Below are positions 12,501-23,500 of a DNA stretch of 64,000 bases, one piece after another. The stretch lies in contig JAMPIT010000417.1 of assembly GCA_026261815.1 (NCBI GenBank), forward strand, positions 1,521,501 to 1,585,500, given 5' to 3'. The position numbers and the translations under genes were made by a program. This DNA comes from Monarcha castaneiventris obscurior. Lineage: Eukaryota; Chordata; Aves; Passeriformes; Monarchidae. The notes beneath the pieces were generated by a model. The model was given only the letters and a program-made list of their open reading frames with translations. It did not search any database and was not told the origin of the DNA. Numbering within the stretch: position 1 is the stretch's first letter; every line of letters begins with the position of its first letter.

Positions 12501-13609
12501 GCCTGAGGGTGTGAGAAAAGGACTGTCTATAGGTTCCTGCATTAGGGATAGTGTGAACCCACATACCTGAGATTAAGTTACACCAAACAACTGAGCCAAG
12601 CTGTTAAAAAGAGGGCTTATTTCTTCCCTTTCCCATCTCATTCCTTCTACCTTCCTTCCTTACACGTGGCCTTTTCCCTGCTGTTCATTCTGCTGAGCTG
12701 ATGCAATACACTAACTTGGCAGAAAAACAGCCCCTCAGTTTGGTCCTCTGCTGGACTGGTGAATTGGTTTGGCTTACAGTGGGGTCTGGCAAGCCCCAGA
12801 CAACAAAATGTAACACAAGTGGGAGTGAAATTGCACCTCGTAGTATCCATGAGTTATTAACACAGCTTTGGATGCCCCTCAGCCTTTTGGAGAAGCTGCA
12901 GGCAACACTGAGCTCCCGCTCCCTTTCCCTGCCCTATATTCCTGAGCCCCTCTTGCCACTGGTATGTATCTACTGGGGTATAGGGGGTTGTTGCTGGATG
13001 GGTTTTTTTGGCTAAGTTACCTTTCTGACCAGCTCACTGAGGCATCAGAGCTGGCACAAGAGAAGCAGCAGGAAACAGTGCGATGGTGCAGATGTAGGCC
13101 TACCCCCTCCTGCAGCAGTGACCCATTCTGTTAGCTGAGCTGAACTTGTCCCACTGCACCACTGCACAGGCCAGGATGGAGAGCACAATCCTCCTCCCAC
13201 AAACCTGTGATTATCACATCATTGCTGGGATTACAGCAGTTCCAAGAACAAAGTTAGGCAACCACCTAATTCACCAACAAAGTGTTCTATAATGCTACTA
13301 TAGGCAGGGAAGGTAACGAAGTAATTGCAATTAGGCAATGAATACTCCCAGAACAATTCAATACAGCTGCTGACCATCTTCCTGTGATGGCACACAGCTT
13401 CTGCTGTCATCGAGTTACTCACTGAGTGGGTGCATCCAGGCCAGCTGAGCCTGTGTCTGACTAATCTTACTTCCTCCTTCTATCCCTTTTTGCAATCTTA
13501 TAGAAGTCTTATTGCAATTACAACTCTACTTCAAACCCCAGATTCTTTATTTTTGCATAAAAGCATTTCTATGTTTTTGTCAAGTAATGTAGAAAATCTG
13601 TTCTACAGC

Positions 13610-13670
13610 AAAATCCGGATATATGTATCTACATATACAAAATGAATACTCACAGTAATATCCGGATTTT
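13610..13670. repeat. Perfect 13-bp inverted repeat with a nested hairpin
   Basis: AAAATCCGGATAT (13610-13622) and its exact reverse complement (13658-13670) flank a 35-base loop. Inside, ATATGTA-TC-TACATAT (13621-13636) is a second perfect hairpin that overlaps the left arm, so the two structures would exclude each other. No function is assigned. Confidence 0.8.
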
Positions 13671-16600
13671 ATATTAAAAATGTTCAGTAAATCCCAGAGT
13701 ATTTTCACAAGAGTTGTTATGATTCCTATGTACAAAGGGGGAAACTAAGGCACAGAAGTGCCTTTTCATTTAGTAGTAATTTAAAGTGTCACTGGACAAT
13801 TTCAGAATTATCTGAACAGGCAGGACTGGGTGAAACTGTACTGAGAGAAGAAAAAACCCCCACCAGTTAAATTTTTTTACCAACTTAGAACATTAAAATG
13901 GGATGCTGTGAGTAGGAGCCTTCACTGCAGCAAATAACTTTTGATTTTTTTTCATTAAGTGGCTGCTTGAATAGAGGCATAATATGGTTTCCTTGAACTA
14001 CGGTAATCAACAGGAACACAAATTATTTAGGCTGCATATGACTGCTGAGGCACTTCAGTTCTGTCATCTGTTATTTACAGTTGCAGCTTCCTCCTTACCA
14101 GTAACAGGATGGACCAGTGATGAGATGGTGTGAGATATGCTAAAGAATGAAGAGGGCCTACTGACATAAGCCTTGGTGTTTTCTTTGGGTGTTTACAGAT
14201 TGACTTAAAACATAGAAATCTGTCTGTCTACAACATAACTCTAGAAAACTTGAGAATTAAGACCATAACTAAAGCACAGTGTCTCATAAGAAATTTGATT
14301 TCTACATTTATAGGATAACCTCTTAGAAATTAAGATGTAGTATTTCAGGAGTGGAGGCCCATCCATCCCCATTGTTAAGACAATCTTTACAACAAAACAA
14401 ATCCATCCATTCACAAATTCAGGTCTACTTCTAGGTATGACTGTATAGTACCTTGCCAGTTTAAAAGGAAATAAATGAAGCCAAATGCTTATTCCTAGGA
14501 ATATTTTGAAACGTTGGTTTCTATGAAAAAAATAAATGTGTATTATATTCAGTTTGCCAATGATCCAGACTGAATGATTTTACTAAGTAACAATTTCCTA
14601 AATATGCCACTGCAGCAAAAGGGCTAGAACAGCCAGGTCCAATTTTCTGTTTCTTAGAAGGGCGGTGTATGTGTGCCTGTGCAACTGCTCACGCAAAACC
14701 CACGCCAGTGCAGATGATATCTTTGATTTATAATTTTGTTTTTCTAAAACAGAGCCAACGAACACAGTCCTGCCCTCATCACTACACAGTGTCTGTGGCC
14801 TAACTATAGCTCAACCATCTGATCAGTTAGAGCATTTCCTGGAGAAGTTTGTAATTGACTGTTGGAGTAAGAGCAGGTTGATGGTTTATCCTTAGTAAGA
14901 AAGCAACCTAGAAAACTTTCCAGGTTTCCAAAGACATGAAGTCCCAGAGGTCTGGAACTCAGCATTAGTGCCTCCATCGATCTCCACAGGTAATGGAGAG
15001 AACAACCTTTCTGTTGAGCCAATGCAGACTGAGCGACTTTCCCTTTGCTGTCTACAAGCTGCTGAGGCAAGCAAGGGCCTTGGCAGTTATTAATAACCCC
15101 ATCTCCAGACACGCTGGAGAAGTGTGTAGTCACGCTTCTGAGCCGTCCTCAAGCAATTCCCATCTCCTTACCAGAAAGCTGTAATCTGTCAGAACATGCT
15201 GCTAAGAATAGACTTGCAGAACATTATGCGTCAGGGAGGGGGTAGACCTCATCTACTATCTCCTAAAAATCTTTTTATAGAAACCACCTAAAAATAGCCT
15301 GGAAGCCTAGCAGGGTATGTGGTTCAGTTTTTAAAAAATAAAAATAAAGTTCTGTGGTACCTTCAATTGCAACTTTTTAGAACTAGGATTTAAGTTACAA
15401 GATTTGCCATTATGGTGATGTTCTAAAAGCGCACATTTCCAGAATAACATCCTTACAGAAAAAAATATATAATTGAAAACAAGCAGTTCAGACTGTAGCT
15501 TCAAATCAAAGCTTGCGTTGATCTTTACAATCTTGTTAATGAATTAGCTTCTTAGCCGTTAACAACTCAATGCCACCAGCCTATAAAATCCCACCAGTGT
15601 TGGTCACATTCATCAGTAACATTAGAAACTCTACTTTTTCAAACTTGTGTCTGAGGAAAGCATGCATATCTGTAAGTGTGTGTTTGTATGCAGTCCTCAG
15701 GAAGTACATACGGCACTGAAGAGTAAAAAATTGTCTTTATTAAAGCAAATAAATTGATGTAGGAAACAATTATGTAGGAGCACCACAGAAGCCTTATATT
15801 GTAATCGTGACTAATATACTCAAGCATATCAAGATTTAGTATTTTTTATTGGGAGACAATATCTAGGAGGCTAGGGAGATTTAAAATCTTTTTCATTTTA
15901 TGTTTAAGAGTTGCTGCTCCATATAGAGAAGATGAAAAAAAGTGTCTTGCACCGGAGAAAGAAACAGGTGAAATTTACAGTGGTCTCCAGCTGTGAAGGG
16001 AGTAAATTCAAGTTTTCCACTGGACAGCAAAGAATTTTTGTCTCCTGCATGAGTGAACAATACCCTTCTCAGAAAGCATCTAAGAATCAGAGGTGTCAAC
16101 CACAGTAATCATCATCCCTGAGTTTAGGCAATCTTGTAAAGGAGTTATGACAATTAATTCATAAGCACCTTCAAGAAAAGCCAGAGAAGCTTTTATTTTA
16201 GTTAATATTTCTTAGGAAGGAAATCAAGGCCTAATGTGCTTGTCAGAGGTTCACACAAAAATACACACACAGCAGACATTGCATTTGCATACAGGTGTGC
16301 CACACTGCAGTTGACCAGGAGAAAGTCAAGAATCCTGAGCAGTTCCCACATTGTTACAAACTCCTCCTGGCAAGACTGACTTTGAAATAACTCTGTTTAT
16401 CCCCACTATGCCTGTGGACAAGATATTCCTGGAGCTCACTCATTTATTTCTTTTAATTTCCTGAGTGCGCTTGTTTCAGACAGTTTATTACCATTTTTTT
16501 TTTTCAGCATTGTCCTTGAGTTTAAAATCCTCGAAGTGTTTTATCTGTCCATCAGTAGAACCACTGTCTTGCTTGCAGTGGACGATTGCTTGATTGTATA

Positions 16601-17927
16601 GGGTGCTGCCTTCATCCTAGTACAAGGATTTCCTTGTAGGAATCATGAGCTGGTACACAGCAGAAAATACATAGAACTGTGTTGCTCCAGTTTGGTGCAT
16701 GAGCCCAGATCAGATGCCTCTCTATCTGCACACAGAAACTTGCTGGAATGACCAAGTGAGTTTATCTCCACAAATCTGGAGGAGCCTTGTAGTGGAGCTG
16801 TGATTTCTCACCTTGGTTGCATCTCTCTACGTAGTATGTAAAACATTTTGGCCATCTCTGCCCCCTTTTTCTATGATGTAATGAACCTAATATTGCAAGA
16901 AGCCCTGAAAGGGATGTCTTTCACCTTCCACTGTACAGAAAAATACTCAAAAAGAAACCTTTGTCACTGCTATTGAGAGTGATCAGCTCTTGACTAGTGA
17001 TTTCTGGCTATACTTCTGCTATACTTCTGGAAGTTACCAGTGTAACTACAACTCTGCAACTACAGAACAAAGTTAAACATCACTGAAATTGTGAGGCTTT
17101 CACTGATGACAGCACAAAATTGCAGTACCGCAAGCTAATGACCAGAAAAGATGCAATGGTTGGAAGATATCTGGAAGAGGTTGCAGCCTTTCAGGAGACA
17201 CTAAGAGTCTCCAAAAGGGTAATGCTGTGACAGGAATGGAGACACAGTCTGCTGGTGTGACTTAGAAACTTCACGGATGTGTAAAAGCTTCAAGTGCTGT
17301 AGCCATTTCAGATACTAGAGCAGCAGGTCAGACGATTTTTGTCTTTTCTTCTTGTCTTTTATCAATGTTGTGTAAATATAACCTTGTGTTTCAAATGCTT
17401 TGTGACTCAGTCTCTGAAAGAAGTACAGCAAGCAGCCCCAGAGCAGCAGTGTGCCTGGGACATTCAGGTGAGTTTTCTGCATGCCTTGAATATTGGAAAC
17501 ATGCTATTTCATCTACATAAAATCCAGGCCTTCCCTGTGGAAGAGTATTACAGGTACTGTGAAGATCTGGAAGGCTGAACAGAGGAAGCTGCTGCAGCCA
17601 CTGTGTAATTTAACCTGGAAAGCAAGCAGGCTGTGCTTGCAAGCTCGTGAAATAACCAATAATGTTAGAGATGTGCCTTTGAATTATGGGATTAGAGGGG
17701 GTTATTTTGCAGCTAATATAAGACTATGGCATGTTGGCACGTTCCCAGGACTGGCAGGTGCACTGCTGCCTGTTGCTGGGGCATCGTGCCCTCTCCCTCA
17801 GCTGAACAGCTGCTGCTAATGCTGGGGTTGCCTCAGTGCCTCCACTGTGGGTTTGAGCTCCCAAAACCCTCCCAGCACAGGGACCACTCATCAAGAGTGA
17901 GCAGAAAGTGTTTCGCCAGAGGTTTAT

Positions 17928-18400
17928 AGGGGAAGTCCTATGAGGAGTGGCTGAGGGAGCTGGGGGTGTTTAGCCTGGAGGAGGCTCAGGGGGACCTCTC
18001 ACTCTCTACGACTACCTGAAAAAAGGTTGTAATAAGGTGGGGGTGTGACAACCAGCAACAGTGTTGTCCACGGTGGCTAATTATTGGCTGGTTGCGTATC
18101 AGGTAATGAATCTGAGGGTTTTTGGACAACAGCACAAGAGGAAGTGGCTTCAAGCCAGGAGAGGTCCAGGTTGGACATCATTAGAAATTCCTCCACGGGA
18201 ACGATTGTCAAACATTGGAACGGGCTCCCCAGGGAGATGGTGGAGTCACCGTCGCTGGAGGTGTTCAAGAAATGAGCGGAGATGGCACTTACTGCCATGG
18301 TCTACGTGTCAAGGTGTAGGGGGATCGAAGATTGGACTGCATTATCTCAGCGGTCTTTTCCAACCTAACTGATCCCAAGAACCTGTGCTTCTGTGTCCGC
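17928..18400 (+). mobile_element. CR1 LINE 3' fragment (diverged)
   Basis: The plus-strand segment reads GAGGAGTGGCTGAGGGAGCT, GTTTAGCCTGGAGGAGGCTC, then CATTGGAACGGGCTCCCCAG and GAGGTGTTCAAGAAATG, and ends in CGGTCTTTTCCAACCTAACT near 18350-18372. These are CR1 landmarks in order, though the middle is more diverged or belongs to a different subfamily than the copy at 9125-9530. It ends about 75 bases before the GC-rich minisatellite. Confidence 0.85.
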
Positions 18401-18474
18401 TTGCTCTCCTGCCCAGGCCTGGCCTAGCCCTTCCTGCCACCATATTATTATGAAGCTGCTCAGGGCTTGTAGCC

Positions 18475-19100
18475 GGTGCCGGGGCAGCGCTGAGGACGGA
18501 AGGCGGGGAGGGGAGGCGGTGTCGGTGCTGGGGCAGCGCTGAGGACAGAACGGGAGGGAGGCGGTGTCGGTGCTGCGGCAGCGCTGGGGACAGAACGGGA
18601 GGGAGGCGGTGTCGGTGCTGGGGCAGCGCTGAGGACAGAACGGGAGGGAGGCGGTGTCGGTGCTGCGGCAGCGCTGGGGACAGAACGGGAGGGAGGCGGT
18701 GTCGGTGCTGGGGCAGCGCTGAGGACAGAACGGGAGGGAGGCGGTGTCGGTGCTGCGGCAGCGCTGGGGACAGAACGGGAGGGAGGCGGTGTCGGTGCTG
18801 GGGCAGCGCTGAGGACAGAACGGGAGGGAGGCGGTGTCGGTGCTGCGGCAGCGCTGGGGACAGAACGGGAGGGAGGCGGTGTCGGTGCTGCGGCAGCGCT
18901 GGGGACAGAACGGGAGGGAGGCGGTGTCGGTGCTGGGGCAGCGCTCAGGGCGGAGGGGGATGCAGGCGGAGGCGGTGCCGGTACCGGGGCAGCGCTCAGG
19001 CCGGAGGAGGAGGCAGGCGGAGGCGGTGTCGGGAGCGGGGTAGCGCTCAGGGCGGAGGCGGAGGCAGGCAGGGCGGTGCCGGTGCCGGTCCCGGTGCCGG
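18475..19100. repeat. GC-rich minisatellite, about 45-bp units
   Basis: Ten units beginning GGTGTCGGTGCT start exactly 45 bases apart at 18518, 18563, 18608, 18653, 18698, 18743, 18788, 18833, 18878 and 18923. A degenerate 43-base unit precedes them at 18475, and three longer decayed units of about 50-51 bases follow from 18974. Two unit types alternate (CTGGGGCAGCGCTGAGG and CTGCGGCAGCGCTGGGG), giving a 90-base dimer. The array joins the MRPL42 promoter region. Because 45 is a multiple of three, a long stop-free frame arises on the minus strand. Confidence 0.95.
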
Positions 19101-19560
19101 CCCCCTCGCTGCCCGCACTACGTGTCCCGGCGTGCCGCGGGACGAGCCGCTGCCGCCGGAGCCGGAACGGGCGGGGCCGGGCCCGGGCGGGCCGTGTCTG
19201 CAAAGGGCGGCGCGGGGCAAGGCTGGAGCGGGGCTCTGAGGGCTTTCGGAGGGGCTGGACCCCGCGCGGCACGCTCAGGACTTTTATAACGGGTATTCTT
19301 TTGCTTGATTTGACGGATTAGTGACTTTTTTTCTAAAGATCTTCTTTAATTGTAAGCGTCAGGTTTCGTGTTCCCGCGTGTCGCTCGCACACGCGTTGGA
19401 GTTTCCTGTGCGCTGCCTCAGGGATGGGACTGTCCCCATTTAAACGGGAGTGGCCCTGGCAGTGGGGCCGGGAACGGGCTGGTGCCGGACCCCTGTCCTT
19501 GGAGCAGGCGGCCGAGATCCGCCGCGTTCCTCGCCTCCTTCTTGTTACTGAGCTTCCAAG
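19100..19560 (+). promoter_or_regulatory. MRPL42: Likely MRPL42 promoter / CpG-rich region
   Basis: CpG-rich sequence about 0.9-1.3 kb upstream of the first MRPL42 coding exon. CCGGAA at 19162-19167 is an ETS/NRF-2-type core, and GGGCGGGGC at 19169-19177 is an Sp1-type GC box only two bases further on. This pairing is common at promoters of nuclear genes for mitochondrial proteins. No TATA box is seen. A non-coding first exon presumably starts here, but I could not fix its donor site. Confidence 0.6.
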
Positions 19561-20438
19561 GGCAAGTTAGGAGCCGCTCTGTAGCTGTTGGTGTTCCCCT
19601 AACTTCAGCAGCATGGGCACAGATAAAGAGAATGCTGAATAATTATGTGTCGAATTTGGAAAATGCACATTTCTGGTGATGTTCTGAAGCACAAAATATG
19701 AAGTACTTTTAAAGGGCTCTTGTTTCTTTATGAGCATGTCTTTGTCTCCAGTTACGTTTTCTTAAGCTTCATTATGAGTTTCTCTTTAAAGCAATTTTTT
19801 TTTTTTTTCGGTGGACAATGAAAACATTAGATGTCTTTCTGCTCCTGTGAAATTTTGGGTAACATTTAAGGTATTCTAAGTGGTGTTTCTCAGTTTTTAG
19901 GTGTATTGCTTTTGAGATGGATAGAACTAATTAACTGCATGTAGAGAGTGTTTTAACTACAGCAGGTGTAGTTTATAAGTACTTCTATTTTTGTACTGGG
20001 TGATAATATTTACATTGTGAACAAGAAAAGCATATTCCACGAATAATTTTATGGAGTGTGCAGAAGGAAGGATGCAGATTTCAGGTGGGTGAGTACCAGT
20101 AGAAAACCCTATGAGAAGACACAGGCGTGGAAGCTTTTCTTTAAAGTTGAACCTTCAAAGGCTGTCTCTCGGTTAATAAAGTCTCGTACTACTTTTGACT
20201 GTTAAGGAGACAGGTACCATTATCTTAAGCGATAAGGACTTCTAAACAATTGACAATGAAGACTATGTTGCACAAATTTTATTTTTTGTTAAGATATTCA
20301 AGCAATTTAATTGTTAGTCTTTTGTATCCCAAATAGTTACGAAACTGGTTTCTTTCAGAGGGTGTTCTGCAGAGAAAAAGGATACATGTCTCTTTGAGTT
20401 CCGTCTTGTCCAGGACTGGTTTTCTCTCTGCTGTCAGC

Positions 20439-20520
20439 ATGGCAATGTCACTTAGAACTGCACGGTCCAGCGTCTTCTGGATGCGTTCAGTAGCAACCTG
20501 TAAGCAGGTCCCACTGCAGA
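20439..20520 (+). CDS. MRPL42: MRPL42 coding exon 1
   Basis: Codes residues 1-27 plus one base and ends CTGCAGA|GTAAGT. Two acceptors could precede it: CTGCTGTCAG ending at 20437, which would place the ATG one base into the exon, or TTTCAG ending at 20358, which would add about 80 bases of 5' UTR containing a tiny upstream frame (ATG at 20386, stop at 20395-20397). Confidence 0.88.
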
Positions 20521-23500
20521 GTAAGTACTGATGGAATTGTAGAAGTCATATATTAAAATTTGTTCCTTGAGAGCCTCTTTCCTGTACTGTTTAAAGTAAT
20601 GGAAGCATGGAAGTGATTTTTCTATTTGAACAGAATCAAGTCTGATAGTCTTTGCTCTATTCTAATAATAATCTAAAGGATATCCATTTTTTTTTTTTCT
20701 TTTAAAACCTTCATGGTCCACATAGGATGCCCCCCTAATTTCTTATTAGGAAATAAGAAATGTTAACCCTCTTACCACTGATTATCATTGAAGATTTAAA
20801 TTTATTTTTTCGGACTTAGCAACAGTGGTGGGAAAAGGCCACAGTAAAATCTTCTACTTAACATAAACAGAGAACAAGTAGAAACAGGCAGTACTAGTTC
20901 TTAGATTTTTATCTGTGTTTTAGATGTCAATAAAAAGACATAGGAAGATACTAAAGGTGGTAGAAAAGACAGTAATGGAGAACATATAATGGACATGTTA
21001 CATTTTAGAGATAAGTGGGCAAGGAAGGGAAAAAAGTTCTAGGAAGAAATACAAACTAGTTGCAGTTTACCAGAACTCAACTTCTTAATAACTAAGAATA
21101 GTTTAATTAGAAGATCTGAAGAGTGGAAGTGCTGACAATAATTCCGAATTTAAGAATTCGCATCTAAAATATTTCTGAAAGGAAAATAGCTACACAAAAG
21201 TTTCTTCTTGGTTTTTTCAGCCTTCGCAGTCTTGACACAATGATTGCTCTCTCGCTCTGCTATGAGCAGCCATGAAGAATCCTATTTGTATTAAAAAATG
21301 GTCTAAATAAAATAACGTCAGATAAAGTTGAAACCTTTTTATGACTTAAGAGAAAGAACATGTGAAGACTTGTTTCTTGTGATCATAATTCTGTTCTGAA
21401 AGTGTAATTGTTGAAAAAGCTTCACTGGACACAGAAACTTCCATGTGGATTTGTGTCAGGTTCCAGCAGTAAAGGAAGGGGGTTCCCAGTGGAAGTCAAC
21501 TCCAGACGTGTCCCAGGCCCACCTTAGGTGTGCATACCTGTTGTGGAAGGCAATGCCTACAGGATGATTGCTGTGTGAGGGGCTATTGAACATAACGTTT
21601 GTGTTTGGACTCTATGATCCTAAAAGTCTATTCCAACCTAAATAATTCTATGATTCTATAAAAAAATGGGAATCAAACCGTGGGGAAGGGACTTTGAGTG
21701 CTCTGTGGTCCAAGCTCCTGCTCAAAGCAGGGTCAGCTCTGCATTCACATCAGGTTGCTCAGGGCTTGCTGGGTCTTTGAAATTTCCAAGGATAGAGAAC
21801 TCGCAAACCTGCCTGGGTCTCAGTCCCCCTGGCTGTCCTCATGAGGAAAACATATCTCTACATATCCTGTCAGAGCCCCTCATTTTGATTTTTATAGTAA
21901 GTATTGCTATGAATGAAATTACGATCTTCCCTGTAATTCGTAAGGTATTGTTCTTTACACATATAATGAATATTTCCTAATGGTGAACTCTACAGGTATT
22001 TTGTTCATATAGTGATTTTTCCAAGGAAAGATAAAAACTAGGAAGGTAAGTATAGGTCATAGCTGCCTGCATACTGTGGTTTTTTTGATTGCACTAGAAA
22101 GCTGTGCACTAAAATGAACTTCTATTTAGACAGTTTTGAGTTTTGTTAATCTAAAACTTTATATGTTTATAATCCCCGATTAAGACTTGAAACAGAATGA
22201 AAATTGAAAATGTAAACATTCTTAAATTGGGAACAGCGCTGCTTGTTTTTACATCAGAGTTCTTTACTTGGCTTTTTATTGTAGATGGAGCTTGCCATAA
22301 ATCTTCATACTCAGTTCTCCCTGAAGACTACAACTGGTATGTAAACATGCTTTGATGTGTGGCCTTGTCATGTAATGTTTATTCCAGGGCTACTTTCTCT
22401 GTCATGAAGTTGTCATATAATGGTATCAAACACATCTATTGCCAATATTGGATATATGTAATAATGTTAGCTAAAGTACTGTTTCCAATAATAATGATAA
22501 GTCATGCAGGACTCATTCTAAACATGTTGATGACCCCCAGTACCCCTGCAGTTTTGTTTGTGGAAGAGCAAAATTAGCTTAGAGTAGTCATTTTCATTGA
22601 TGCTTGTTGTTAAGACAAAGTCCAGGTATTTTTGTGCTGCTGCATGTGAAACTTGTGTAGAAATGGGAAATGATACAAATATAGTGAGAAATGCTGCATC
22701 CTTGTCATCCATGGTTTTAGGAAGCTTAATGTGTCATGGGAAGGGGAAGGAAGGTGAGAAAAGTTATATTCTCACAAGGAAACTCTAAGTAGGACTTCTT
22801 GCTCAGCATTTTTTGCGTAATAGAAAAGTTGGAAGCCCAAACAGAGCTTTGTTTCTTGTCTTTTCATTGTAGATGCCATAGATGTTATAAAGGCATGTTG
22901 TCCTAGAGATCATTATCCCTATCTGTTTAGAGTTTTATATGCAAAAATTAAAGTGTTTCAGATTTTTTTCCAACCCATATTTCTATCTATTTTAATAATT
23001 TATTTTAGCCTTATTTTCCTCTCCATCCAAAAAGAAAAAGGAAGATGACTGAGGAAACAAAAAAATTGGAAGTTTGGATCAAATATTTATGACCCTTATT
23101 TCATAGAAGATTATTAAGGATTCATAAATGCAGGGTCAAATCCAGTTTTCTTTGGGACTTGGACTGCTCAGCTGTTCAGTACTTCTGAAAGTTACAAGTT
23201 GTTTTTTTTTTATTTTTGTAGCAAGGTGGAACTTGCAGTGACATCTGATTTGAAGACAATTGTCTGCTACCACCCTTCACTTGAGATTCCATACGAGCAT
23301 ACAAAAGTATGTCCAAGTGTGCACGTTTATATTTCTTACTCTTGCAAAGGCATTTAGTACTTCATAGGTTTGAGTCTTTAGGGCATCTTTTTAAATTTGA
23401 AATACTTTTTTTAGTATGTGATCGGCACGTCTGTGAAGTAAATGACTGATGAATATAGCTGCTGCCACAAGGAGGAATGTACTCTTAGTTGAATTGAGGG

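Larger units (their letters stand above)
8961..18460. other. Intergenic region UBE2N-MRPL42
   Basis: This lies between the divergent UBE2N and MRPL42 promoters. Apart from CR1 fragments at 9125-9530 and 17928-18400 and the inverted repeat at 13610-13670, I see no gene, RNA gene or strong repeat. Open frames here, such as the GC-richer one around 11937-12425, show no similarity to a known family and no splice context. Confidence 0.6.
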
